Positions 51,105 to 59,052 of a DNA stretch of 64,000 bases are shown here, one piece after another. The notes under the pieces were generated by a model. That model had not been told where the DNA came from and did no database searches. It saw only the letters and a program-made list of their open reading frames with translations. The first letter of the stretch is position 1. Each line of letters opens with the position of its first letter. The DNA is from SG-bin7 sp964498095 (GTDB lineage: Bacteria; Bdellovibrionota; Bdellovibrionia; Bdellovibrionales; SG-bin7): positions 102,448 to 166,447 of the forward strand of contig CAZCFY010000009.1 in the NCBI GenBank assembly GCA_964498095.1. The letters are read 5' to 3'. A program made the translations under genes and the position numbers.

Positions 51105-52530
51105 ATTAAATTTCGAATGTACCGCCACGATGGCCAGATTAAGCAACAATATTAGGTCGTCGGGACTCAAAGACCTAGCACAAACCTTGCTGGGCGCTAA
51201 AGTAACTCTTTATGAAGATGTGGTTTCTAAAAGTGAAGATGAATTTGATAGATACGCACTCAATGACGCAATTTACACTTTTAAACTGTTTCCGATTTTA
51301 AAAAGTGAGCTTGAACAAAAAGGCCTTCTGAAGCTTTATGAGCTGGTAGAAAGACCTTTCATTCTTTTAAATCTAGAGTGTCAAAAGAACGGCTTCACCA
51401 TTGATCGTAATCTGGTGTCTGATGAAATTTATAAAAGCAAAAGTAAGACCACGGCGTTGATGAAGGATTTGAACGAACCTGATACAAATTGGAACTCGCC
51501 GAAACAGGTCAAAAAGAAAATCTACGGCGATTACAATCTCCCATTGCAGTTTAACAAAAATATTTTAACTACTTCGAAAAAGGCACTCAAAGCCCTTAAG
51601 GACAAACACGAAAAAGTTAAGTTACTTGTAGAAATTAAAGAACTCCAGTCTTATTTAAAGCAACTTGAAAGCTTACTAAAGTTTGTCGATCCTAAAACGT
51701 CGAAAATTTATCCATTTATTAATCCAATTGGGGCGGACACTGGACGAGCAACGTCATCCTGCCCTAACCTTCAAAACATTAAGAAAGAGTCTAATCTCAG
51801 GAAGTGCTTCGTTGCGAGCCCAAAACACAAGTTGATAGTAGCTGACTTTGGTCAAATTGAACCACGGGTATTAGGCCACTTTGTGTATCCGAGTAAATTT
51901 TCAGAGCTCTTTAACAGTGATCAGGATTTTTACGTAACCTTAGCTAACAAATTATTTTCCAATCTCAGTGGTGAGATACCGGCTCGAAGTGTTGCAAAGC
52001 AAGTAACCCTTGCAATCTTTTATGGAATGGGTAACAAGCGCCTTTCAGAAAATCTAAATGTTTCTGAATCAGAGGGTCAAAATTTTCGAAATTCTTTTTT
52101 CGCTGAGTATCCGGAGATAAAAGTCTTTGATGAGATACAAACACGCTTTGCTCGCGAAAATGGATACATCATTGGTTTATTAAATAGGCGGCGATACATC
52201 AAAAATCTTCAGAGCAATGATAAATTTCAAAGATTTAAAGCGGAGCGCCAAATCCTGAATAGCATTATTCAAGGCTCGGCGGCTACACTTTTCAAATATA
52301 AATTAAATATTTTAAGAAAAGAATTACCAAAAGAGGTTCGCTTTTTATTACATGTGCACGACGAAGTTATTCTCGATTGCCCCGAAAATATATCTGAAGA
52401 AATTCTCATAAAATCAAAAAAAATATTAGAGGCTCCGGTTTCATGGTTTTCAATTCCACTGAAAGTCGAAATTGGAATCGGAAACTCTTGGGCTGAAGCC
52501 AAAAATAATCCATGGAAAGGAGGTGAATAA
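51049..52530 (+). CDS. Family A DNA polymerase (PolA-type), 3' part
   Basis: The open frame runs from before the frame change; the homologous part begins at about KLNFECTATMARLSN. The exo III region (DEFDRYALNDAIYTFKLF) is followed by polymerase motifs: A, LIVADFGQIEPRVLGHF (Gly in place of the usual Ser); B (O-helix), RSVAKQVTLAIFYGMGNKRLSENL; C, LHVHDEVILDCPE with the metal-binding His-Asp-Glu. About 490 residues, short as in phage and plasmid PolA enzymes, with no 5' nuclease domain. It presumably copies the element. The stop overlaps the SpoVG-like gene (TAATG). Confidence 0.9.
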   Translation: MIFKSASTAAFGVSTVSHKLNFECTATMARLSNNIRSSGLKDLAQTLLGAKVTLYEDVVSKSEDEFDRYALNDAIYTFKLFPILKSELEQKGLLKLYELVERPFILLNLECQKNGFTIDRNLVSDEIYKSKSKTTALMKDLNEPDTNWNSPKQVKKKIYGDYNLPLQFNKNILTTSKKALKALKDKHEKVKLLVEIKELQSYLKQLESLLKFVDPKTSKIYPFINPIGADTGRATSSCPNLQNIKKESNLRKCFVASPKHKLIVADFGQIEPRVLGHFVYPSKFSELFNSDQDFYVTLANKLFSNLSGEIPARSVAKQVTLAIFYGMGNKRLSENLNVSESEGQNFRNSFFAEYPEIKVFDEIQTRFARENGYIIGLLNRRRYIKNLQSNDKFQRFKAERQILNSIIQGSAATLFKYKLNILRKELPKEVRFLLHVHDEVILDCPENISEEILIKSKKILEAPVSWFSIPLKVEIGIGNSWAEAKNNPWKGGE

Positions 52531-52817
52531 TGAAAATATCGAAGATTCAAATTTTTCCGGTGAAAGGAAATTCGAAGTTAAAGGCGAAGGCTAATGTAAC
52601 TTTGATTTCTGAAAACGGATGGGAACAAACAATCAAGGGTTTTAGAGTCCATGACGACGGCCAAAAGGACCCCTGGGTTGGGGTCCCGACCGAAAAATAT
52701 TTAAAAAATGGGAAATCTGAATATTCTGAAATAATATGGTTAAATCAGACCGCAATATCTAATTTATACCCACAAATAATTTCAGAGTACAGAAATAAAA
52801 GTTCCAACGTCGTTTAA
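52530..52817 (+). CDS. SpoVG-like protein
   Basis: 95 residues with an excellent AAAGGAGGTG and an ATG overlapping the polymerase stop. ISKIQIFPVKGNSKLKAKANVTLI, IKGFRVHDDG, WVGVPTEKYLKNGKSEYSEIIWL follow the SpoVG pattern (i-x-x-x-l-k-A-x-a-x-v-x-l; i-x-G-f-r-V; W-v-x-x-P). SpoVG proteins bind DNA or RNA in a site-specific way. On mobile elements, small SpoVG relatives often lie with replication genes. Its stop codon borders the structured spacer. Confidence 0.75.
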   Translation: MKISKIQIFPVKGNSKLKAKANVTLISENGWEQTIKGFRVHDDGQKDPWVGVPTEKYLKNGKSEYSEIIWLNQTAISNLYPQIISEYRNKSSNVV

Positions 52818-52887
52818 CCATTCGGCCTGGAAGCTCCATATGGAGCGGTTTTGAGGGGGCCGCAAGGCCCCCGAAAAACCAAATGGT
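52817..52887. ncRNA. Strongly structured spacer between the SpoVG-like and Rep genes (candidate origin or RNA element)
   Basis: Three nested or adjacent stems can be drawn by eye. An outer stem ACCATT (52817..52822)/AATGGT (52882..52887) encloses a perfect 14-bp palindrome GCTCCATATGGAGC (52833..52846) and a long hairpin (52847..52880). The long hairpin has GGTTTT/AAAACC, a symmetric GA/GA internal loop, GGGGGCC/GGCCCCC and a GCAA tetraloop. A folded RNA and a nicking origin for the Rep encoded 60 bases downstream are both plausible. The strand is undecided. Confidence 0.6.
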
Positions 52888-52948
52888 CTCGGTGACTCGG
52901 TAGAAATACTGAAAAGGGATTCGTGTATTTAAAATTAAGGAGAAATAA

Positions 52949-53860
52949 ATGTTATTGAATGACACTGAATTATATAAAATCGAAAGCTCGGAGAAATTAA
53001 ATAAGGGAGTAGCTAGTAATTCCCTTGATAATATTGGGAATAACTCCAACACGGAGGGAAATTCGGAGCTCACGGCAATAAGGGGCACGGAGTGCATTAA
53101 ATTAAAAGGCAAAATTGCTCCTTGCCCGTCTTCTAAATTCATTTTAGTTGGAAATAAAAATGAAAAATCGCTATTTCCGCATTTAAATATATTCTGCAAG
53201 AAATATACGTGTGAATACTGTGGAAATCTACGTGTATTTCAAATCAAAAAGGCAATTGAAAATGCTATTAATGATTTTTCATTAAATGTTTTCGCTACCC
53301 TAACATTAAATCCAAAAAGCTGCACCCCTGCTAATTCGGCTCGATATATCCGAAAAATATGGAATAAATTTCGCATCATTCAAAAGCGGCAATTTAACCG
53401 AAATTTAAATTTTATCTGCGTAATTGAAAATCAAAAGTCCGGATACGCACACTTACACATATTATTTGACCAGTTCATAAATCATAATTGGCTTAAGGAA
53501 AAATGGGAAGTATTAGGCGGAGGTTCGATCGTCGATATTAGGAAGGCAGACAACAAAGCGGCTCGTTATATTTCTAAATACCTCGGAAAATCTATGCGAG
53601 AAAATCGCGACCAAAGAATTCGTCATATTTCGACGTCAAAAGGAATTAAACTATCCAAATATATTAAAAGAATTCCTGAAAATAAATTTACCTTTGCGAA
53701 GGTCGAGCAAAGCGATGCACGTTATATTTTAGGTCCTTATATTGAAGAAAACGTTTTGGACAAAAAGAACTTCATTAAAGGATTTCTCGCCACCCGTCGA
53801 CTTCAGGTTTCCGACCAACGTAACGTACGTAACGTAGAAACGGAGGCTCAAAATGTCTAA
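52949..53860 (+). CDS. HUH-type rolling-circle replication initiator (Rep)
   Basis: 303 residues, AAGGAG before the ATG. After a low-complexity Asn-rich N-terminus come CKKYTCEYCG (a zinc-finger-like cysteine set), then motif 1 NVFATLTLNPKS, motif 2 GYAHLHILFD (H168-x-H170) and motif 3 KAARYISKYLGKS (Y207, K210, Y211). This is the order and spacing of plasmid and phage Rep proteins that nick one strand at the origin. The catalytic Tyr is probably Y207 or Y211. The structured spacer just upstream is the obvious candidate target. Confidence 0.88.
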   Translation: MLLNDTELYKIESSEKLNKGVASNSLDNIGNNSNTEGNSELTAIRGTECIKLKGKIAPCPSSKFILVGNKNEKSLFPHLNIFCKKYTCEYCGNLRVFQIKKAIENAINDFSLNVFATLTLNPKSCTPANSARYIRKIWNKFRIIQKRQFNRNLNFICVIENQKSGYAHLHILFDQFINHNWLKEKWEVLGGGSIVDIRKADNKAARYISKYLGKSMRENRDQRIRHISTSKGIKLSKYIKRIPENKFTFAKVEQSDARYILGPYIEENVLDKKNFIKGFLATRRLQVSDQRNVRNVETEAQNV

Positions 53861-54233
53861 TGAAAGATGGTTTTCAGAATTTCCTTGTCCGATCTGCGGC
53901 GACTTAAAAGAAATTCTCCCTGATAAAAATGATCACCCCTACTTAATTTGCAATTCGTGTGGATTGCAATGTTTTATCCGGGGAAATAGCGGAATAAAAC
54001 GATTTATCGGTCTCAATTGTGATTCTCAAATGCGGGAAAAGATACTCTCTTCAGCTCCATACAATAATTCCAAAATCCTCGCTATTAAAGAGAGAATTTT
54101 GATTTTGCAGGAAGAATTAAAGAAATTAGACAATAGATTTCTCCTTTCTAGGGATGAATCAAAACGCCGAGACATCATTAAATCAAAATTAAGCGATTTA
54201 AATATTAATTTTGCGAAACTTTTAGAGGAATAA
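53853..54233 (+). CDS. Zinc-ribbon protein with coiled-coil tail
   Basis: 126 residues, start overlapping rep by eight bases with GAGG upstream. The N-terminal zinc ribbon FPCPICGDLKEILPDKNDHPYLICNSCGLQCFIRG supplies two CxxC pairs. The second half is a helical coiled coil (KERILILQEELKKLDNRFLLSRDESKRRDIIKSK). Such ribbons occur in plasmid and phage replication regions. The exact role is unknown; DNA binding or Rep assistance is inferred. Confidence 0.75.
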   Translation: MSNERWFSEFPCPICGDLKEILPDKNDHPYLICNSCGLQCFIRGNSGIKRFIGLNCDSQMREKILSSAPYNNSKILAIKERILILQEELKKLDNRFLLSRDESKRRDIIKSKLSDLNINFAKLLEE

Positions 54234-54270
54234 ACAATAAATTTGCACAAATAAAATCAAGAGGTTAAAT

Positions 54271-54510
54271 ATGCCCACAGAAAATTCGCTCTTTGAAACA
54301 AATAAAATAGAAGAAAACAAAAATTTTACGAATCAAATTTGTTTTCCCATTGAATGGTTGTCTACTGAGGAGGCCGCTCAGTACCTACGTCTTAACGCGG
54401 GTACATTAAGGAACATGGTTTGTAACGGACGTATCAAAGTTCGCGGCAAAGCCGGAAGACTTAATCGCTTCCATATTGATGATCTAAAAGAGTTCCTCAT
54501 CAGAAAGTGA
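54271..54510 (+). CDS. Excisionase-type helix-turn-helix protein
   Basis: 79 residues, AGAGG before the ATG. WLSTEEAAQYLRLNAGTLRNMVCNGRIKVRGKAGRLNRFHIDDLKEFLIRK is the winged HTH_17/Xis fold: T-x-E-A-A-x-x-L, then a second helix and R-x-R-F-x-x-x-D-L-x-x-F-l. It lies seven bases before the integrase gene and probably directs excision and regulates the integrase. Confidence 0.88.
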   Translation: MPTENSLFETNKIEENKNFTNQICFPIEWLSTEEAAQYLRLNAGTLRNMVCNGRIKVRGKAGRLNRFHIDDLKEFLIRK

Positions 54511-54517
54511 GGAAATT

Positions 54518-55624
54518 ATGGGTATAAAATTTGATTCTGTAACCAATTCTTGGACCGCGTCTTATAGCAAAAGGCCCGGCCCAAATCGCGCGCCTGTTTC
54601 GGCCCGACGAATTAATATTCCAACGGAGAGAGAAGCGCAAAAGATCGAGCGTGAACTTATTCTTCAAGTTGCACGAAAGTGCGAAGAAAAAGTTTATCCC
54701 TATTGGAATGAATTCGTGACGGAATATTTGGATCGCAAAAGAGAAGAAGGGCTCACAGAGTCTACTCTCTATAACGATGAAAAGGTTTTGCGCGCTTACA
54801 CCGGAATGGTTTGGGAAAGAAAACTTATCACTGAGATTACGAGAAACGATTTCTTAAATCTAAAGGATCAAGTTCTCTCTCAACTGGCCGACGGCAACAA
54901 GAGTTCAGTTATTAGCCGAATTCGTAGGGTATTTGCGTATGCGGTTGATCGCGGTCACATTAGCAACAATCCCGTTCCGCAATTTAGGATTCGCAAAGTC
55001 GAAAAGTTAAAGAAGGTTTTAACTCAAGAGCAAATTCGATTGCTGCTTAATAGAGCGAAGGAGTTTGATCATGAATGGTACCCACACTGGGCGTTTGCGG
55101 TTTACACGGGAATGCGAAACGGCGAACTCTATGCTCTCAAATGGGAAAAAGTTGATTTGGAAAACAAACGGATACTTGTGGACATGTCATGGAATAACAA
55201 GGACCTGTTTAAATCTACCAAAAGCGGTGATGATCGGTTTGTCGAAATTGCTGAAGGCCTTATGCCGGTGATTAAGGAACTCAAACTTAAAAGCGCAGGC
55301 ATGCCTTTCGTGCTTCCCCGATCCACAAAGTGGGACAAAGGGGAACAAGCCCGAGAATTACGCATGTTTTTAAAAGGAATTGGATTACCAGAAATACGTT
55401 TTCACGATTTAAGAGCCTCTTGGGCGACATCGCTGCTTAGCCGCGGCCTTGAACCGATTAAGGTTATGAAAATGGGCGGCTGGAAGGATATGAAGACAAT
55501 GATGATTTATATTCGAAAAGCTGGGGTTGATACCAGAGGCGCTTTAGACGGATTTGTACTGCATGAAGCAAGTCGAGAATCTTGTGGGGTTATTAATTTG
55601 CCTCTTCGTAGTTCTCCGTCGTAA
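54518..55624 (+). CDS. Tyrosine recombinase / integrase
   Basis: 368 residues. An N-terminal arm-binding region (TASYSKRPGPNRAPVSARRINIPTE), a core-binding SAM-like domain (about 60-150) and the catalytic domain: R200 in AVYTGMRNGELYALKW, K near 235, H296-DLR299 in FHDLRASWAT, W322 in GGWKDM and nucleophile Y331 in MMIYIRKAG. All pentad residues are present. It integrates the element, probably at the tRNA-Ser 3' end. Confidence 0.96.
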   Translation: MGIKFDSVTNSWTASYSKRPGPNRAPVSARRINIPTEREAQKIERELILQVARKCEEKVYPYWNEFVTEYLDRKREEGLTESTLYNDEKVLRAYTGMVWERKLITEITRNDFLNLKDQVLSQLADGNKSSVISRIRRVFAYAVDRGHISNNPVPQFRIRKVEKLKKVLTQEQIRLLLNRAKEFDHEWYPHWAFAVYTGMRNGELYALKWEKVDLENKRILVDMSWNNKDLFKSTKSGDDRFVEIAEGLMPVIKELKLKSAGMPFVLPRSTKWDKGEQARELRMFLKGIGLPEIRFHDLRASWATSLLSRGLEPIKVMKMGGWKDMKTMMIYIRKAGVDTRGALDGFVLHEASRESCGVINLPLRSSPS

Positions 55625-55730
55625 GCTATTTACTAAATAGCGGAATTCTGGGCCTTTTAATTGCTCGGAACTTTATCCGCCAATTCCCTATTTTATACTG
55701 TAAAATTCAACACTTATGTGGCCCAGAATT
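55625..55730. other. Cluster of inverted repeats after the integrase, candidate attachment region
   Basis: Directly after the stop is a perfect palindrome GCTATTTA-C-TAAATAGC (55625..55641). AATTCTGGGCC (55644..55654) and GGCCCAGAATT (55720..55730) form an 11-bp inverted repeat 65 bases apart. Between them lies TCCGCCAAT (55676..55684), matching the tRNA-Ser 3' end. This arrangement of core and arm-type sites is typical of att regions but is not proven here. Confidence 0.5.
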
Positions 55731-55793
55731 ACGTAAATAAATATTAGCTAAAAGATAATATCCTATTTACCTAATAAAGGGTGGGCCCAGGAG

Positions 55794-56036
55794 ATGTATA
55801 GCGTCCGTAAATCAAATGAAATGGGCTTTTCTTTAATAGAGCTCCTTTTTGTTTTAGGTATTTTGGGTGTGGTGATGTTCGCCTCCTCATCAAGCGTTTT
55901 GTCGAGCATGAAAGCGACAAAAAACAATTCCCTAAATCAAGAGATAGATGACAGTATCTATTACACAAAACAAATAATTAAAGATCAAACTGCACGCCAA
56001 ATTTACTTGGTAAGACGTTTAATAGCACTGCTATAA
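55794..56036 (+). pseudogene. Type IV pilin-like protein, N-terminal piece (frameshifted)
   Basis: 81 codons. NEMGFSLIELLFVLGILGVVMFASSSSVL is a classical prepilin leader and N-methylated helix (cleavage between G and F, with Glu at position 5). The frame ends after 80 residues, with the last part (VRRLIALL) unlike the rest. The next frame continues from about 56004 as GKTFNSTAINSNSPP. The two together would give one protein of about 385 residues, so a one- or two-base indel has broken it. Confidence 0.75.
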
Positions 56037-56950
56037 ATAGTAATTCGCCGCCAACGATTGACCTTAACAACAATCAAATCGTGAGTAGCACTGGCTTAGT
56101 GCTAATGCGAAGTAGTACGCCTCTCAAGGAAAGTCCCCAGGTCATGGTGCGGTCAATTAAGTTGGTTGATCTGGCGCAGGTCACGGCGTTTACCAAATAT
56201 GTTGGCAATATTAAAATTGAATTACTAAAACCGCAGGACAATATTTTAGGGCCCGCGCTAACAGTAAAAAAAATCCCGATAACACTTACAACAACCCAAA
56301 CAAATGCAACGACCGTAAGTATTACCGATTGTTTTTTGATTGGGGATACGATCCAGAATCATGGATTTAAAATTATTCGAAATTCACAATCATGGACTGT
56401 GCCAGCTGGAGTTACGACGGTATTAGTTGAGCTGTGGGGCGCTGGCGGTGGCGGTGGTGGTAGTTGCTTAGATCCTGGGGGGGGTGGAAATGATGTCTTG
56501 GGCGGACATGGTGGCGGCGGAGAATATATCAAGACTTCAATAGCTGTGACGCCAAATACTTCTATCGCGGCGACAGTCGGCAATGGCGGAGCCCACGGCA
56601 GTTGCTACCTCCTCGCTATCGGGTCCTCCTGCGGAGGAGTTAACCCTGGCGGCGCGGGTGGGAATACCACATTTGCTGGGTTAACGGCACATGGAGGAAG
56701 TGGCGGCGGCGGCAGTTGCTCCGCAGGAACGGGTGGTAGTGGCGGCGGCGGTGAATTCAACGTTGTGGGAACAGATGGAAATTGCTCGACAGCCGGTATG
56801 GCCTTTGGAGGAAGTGGTGGCGGCATGTTCGGCAACGGCGGAATAAATAACTGGTACTTTGGTTTTACACAGAATACGGGTGCGGCCTGCCAGGACGGTA
56901 GTCCTAATGGTGGCAAAGGTCAGAACGGCGCAATTGTTTTGACATGGTAG
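56006..56950 (+). pseudogene. Continuation of the pilin-like protein with glycine-rich C-terminal domain
   Basis: The frame is open from 55982 and plausibly joins the pilin piece near 56004. After a beta-rich part (DLNNNQIVSSTGLVLMRS … VSITDCFLIG) comes SQSWTVPAGVTTVLVELWGAGGGGGG and about 170 residues with long Gly runs (GGHGGGGEY, GGSGGGG, GGSGGG), ending NGAIVLTW. This is the glycine-rich beta-structured domain found in some secreted proteins and phage tail fibres. If intact it would be a surface pseudopilin with a Gly-rich head. An internal GTG at 56081 could restart translation. Confidence 0.7.
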
Positions 56951-56951
56951 A

Positions 56952-57262
56952 GGCACTCTTCTTGCTCATTTTCGCAAAGTAGCGTAGCAGGATCAGCACT
57001 TACGTACAATCTTGCGGTTTCAAANNNNNNNNNNNNNNNNNNNNNNNNNNNNNNNNNNNNNNNNNNNNNNNNNNNNNNNNNNNNNNNNNNNNNNNNNNNN
57101 NNNNNNNNNNNNNNNNNNNNNNNNTTTCGCAAAGTAGCGTAGCAGGATCAGCACTTACGTACAATCTTGCGGTTTCAAATAAGGATTCGGCCGAATGCAT
57201 GGCCTCGACATTTAATTTATCATCGGTGGCGGCCAGTGGCCTCGCGGTATCACAAAATATTA
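56952..57262 (+). pseudogene. Truncated duplicate of the 59053..60030 gene, split by an assembly gap
   Basis: 56952..56971 repeats the 20 bases found 20 bases upstream of the downstream gene's start (59014..59033). It then jumps to a segment matching that gene's interior (59467 onwards). The same 55 bases occur at 56970..57024 and again at 57125..57179 on the two sides of 100 N. The copy after the gap continues the match to about 57255, with a few differences (for example TAAGGATTCG for TAGAGATTCG). It has in-frame stops and no start, so it is a remnant. Confidence 0.7.
57025..57124. other. Assembly gap (100 N)
   Basis: Exactly 100 N, the conventional placeholder for a gap of unknown size. 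It is flanked by identical 55-base sequence on both sides, so the assembler stopped in a repeat. The true length and content are unknown. Confidence 0.99.
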
Positions 57263-57284
57263 TAGCCGCGAAGAGGTTATAAAA

Positions 57285-57569
57285 ATGGCTGAAAATGCGG
57301 AGTTTGAAACTACCAGTTCAGACTCAAAACGGCTACCTCATTTCCAAAATCCACTTTCGGGACATGGACGCGTAGAGAATGTCTTTTGCATTTGTTGCGA
57401 AAAAAAAGTCTCGATTAACTTTAATTTACCTCTGAATGAAATGGCAGCTAGTTTCGGATTAAGTCTTTCGATCTTGAAGCATTTTTCGCCGACAAAGTCC
57501 ATTAGCGAAATTGCTGAATCCGTAGGGCAAGATTTGGGAATTCCGCTAGAGCAGAGCGTGATGCTTTAA
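57285..57569 (+). CDS. Small protein of unknown function
   Basis: 94 residues, GAGG eight bases before the ATG, no signal peptide. A CxC-CC cluster (VFCICCEKKVSINFNL) in the middle could bind metal, followed by a helical C-terminal half (MAASFGLSLSILKHF … SISEIAESVGQDLGIP). No family recognised. It is convergent with the HTH-ATPase gene, eight bases apart. Confidence 0.6.
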   Translation: MAENAEFETTSSDSKRLPHFQNPLSGHGRVENVFCICCEKKVSINFNLPLNEMAASFGLSLSILKHFSPTKSISEIAESVGQDLGIPLEQSVML

Positions 57570-57577
57570 ATTCTACT

Positions 57578-58588
57578 TTATCCCTTAAGGCATCTCTGAA
57601 TCATAAACTCAATTGAAGCGTTTGCATTGATATATTCAATTTTAGTATCCGGATGACGTGAGCGGAATACGCGGAATATTTCATCGGTGAAAGCTTGGCC
57701 AACCCCAGGTATTTTCTGAAAATCAAAAATTATTTTTTTGTATTTTTCTAAGCCAGTTACCAAACGCCTTGCTTGTGACCGAGATATCAGCTCGCGCTCC
57801 GCATGAAGGCGCAACTTTACTTCACTGCGGTCAAATTCAAAATCTTCGTTGGCGTATTCATGAAATAGCTTTTGAATGTCTTTCTTTGAACCCTTCTTAA
57901 TTTTAAACTCGACTTCTGTTCCCCGAATTGACTTCTCTTCTTTTAGATAAACATCATTTTTTTCATTATCAATCGCCGCTAAGAGTTTATGACTGCGAAG
58001 ACTTAGTCTATCGGCGATCCGAGAGGTAAAGAAAATACCTTGGCCACTATGTTGCGAGGGCATGGTCGTTTGCTTGCCCTTGAACAAATGTTCGGCGCCT
58101 TCATATTCATTTTTCAATTTAAAGACTGTTTGTACGTTTTTAAATATTCCAATCCCAAAGTCGCGAACTGTAAATTTGACGATGCCCTTCTCAACGCGAA
58201 AGTTGATTTTAACTTTAATCGACCTCGAATGATCTATGGCATTGTTGAGCATTTCGGAAAACGCGTAATAGATTATATTACGTACGTTTTTCGGCAAAAC
58301 GGCCTTCAAATGAAGGCGCCGTTCGATTTCGTCATAGACAGCGTCTTCATGTAAATCTTTATTGGATTTTACGAGATCAATATTGAGTGCTGCAGGCACT
58401 TTGGCCGCGCCAAAAGAGTAGGTAGCACTTCGAGTGGATCCTTTTTTTTGGATAATGTTTTCATTTACGAGTCTCTTAAGATGATCTGCCGTGGTTTGTC
58501 GGCTGATTCCCAGAATACTTACCAGATCTGCTGTCTTTGTGTTGGGATGTTTTTTTATATGGCTTAAGATCTTTTCACGGGTCGTCAT
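57578..58588 (-). CDS. HTH - HATPase - STAS-like (DUF4325) regulator
   Basis: 336 residues. N-terminal winged helix (REKILSHIKKHPNTKTADLVSILGISRQTTADHLKRLVNENIIQKKG); a GHKL ATPase with AFSEMLNNAIDHS (N-box), VRDFGIGIF (G1) and GQGIFFTSRIAD (G2); C-terminal STAS-like DUF4325 (SRSQARRLVTGLEKYKKIIFDFQKIPGVGQAFTDEIFRVFRSRHP). It joins in one chain parts resembling anti-sigma kinase, antagonist and DNA-binding modules. Palindromes directly upstream suggest autoregulation. It is divergent from a 47-codon reading frame at 58716. Confidence 0.88.
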   Translation of the reverse strand: MTTREKILSHIKKHPNTKTADLVSILGISRQTTADHLKRLVNENIIQKKGSTRSATYSFGAAKVPAALNIDLVKSNKDLHEDAVYDEIERRLHLKAVLPKNVRNIIYYAFSEMLNNAIDHSRSIKVKINFRVEKGIVKFTVRDFGIGIFKNVQTVFKLKNEYEGAEHLFKGKQTTMPSQHSGQGIFFTSRIADRLSLRSHKLLAAIDNEKNDVYLKEEKSIRGTEVEFKIKKGSKKDIQKLFHEYANEDFEFDRSEVKLRLHAERELISRSQARRLVTGLEKYKKIIFDFQKIPGVGQAFTDEIFRVFRSRHPDTKIEYINANASIEFMIQRCLKG

Positions 58589-58591
58589 CTC

Positions 58592-58683
58592 TCAATTGTA
58601 AGGGGTATTGTCAGGCAAATCAATTATTAATTGTAAGGGGCCTTACAATTATACTATATGTAACCCGACAATTGACCTGACAA
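58592..58683. promoter_or_regulatory. Operator palindromes upstream of the HTH-ATPase gene
   Basis: The near-perfect palindrome AATTGTAAGG-GG-CCTTACAATT lies at 58629..58650; a half copy (CAATTGTAAGGGG) lies just before the gene at 58593..58605. TTGTCAGG (58609..58616) and CCTGACAA (58676..58683) form a second, outer inverted pair. The rest of the 463-base gene-poor stretch 58589..59052 holds the short reading frame at 58716 and AT-rich sequence. Confidence 0.72.
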
Positions 58684-58715
58684 TGAGTTCCACAATTCCG
58701 TGAGGCATAGTACGA

Positions 58716-58859
58716 ATGAACAGTTTTGACGCGGAAGAATTATTTTATAGCGGGCCGATGACCATATCGTTTTCGCTACAACAAGAAATTCGTAAACGCC
58801 TAGTTCAGTTAAAAAAATATTTTATGTTATACGTACTTGTAATCAGCGATAAGGGTTAA
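58716..58859 (+). CDS. Possible 47-residue protein divergent from the HTH-ATPase gene
   Basis: ATG to TAA, 47 residues beginning MNSFDAEELFYSGPMTISF and containing QQEIRKRLVQLKKYF, with GAGG about ten bases before the ATG. It has no known domain, but the amphipathic helix and position next to a shared operator region make it a candidate small regulator or partner. The evidence is weak; it could be a remnant. Confidence 0.35.
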   Translation: MNSFDAEELFYSGPMTISFSLQQEIRKRLVQLKKYFMLYVLVISDKG

Positions 58860-59052
58860 CTACACGGGATTTTCCACCTAATTAAAACCAAATAATATAA
58901 ATTTGTAATCACTAATCTCAAAATGAGACTGTGTCTTTTCGTAAACTGTATCGACAATGTAAAGTGACTTAAACAAAATCCCCCGGCCTACCGGCATTTA
59001 TTTGCGGTTGGCGGGCACTCTTCTTGCTCATTTAAAAGCTTCCGGGGGAATC

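Noticed and set aside
56359..56956. Proline- and cysteine-rich open frames antisense to the Gly-rich gene
   Set aside because: Antisense of GGN codons gives Pro/Ala/Thr-rich frames; no start signals.
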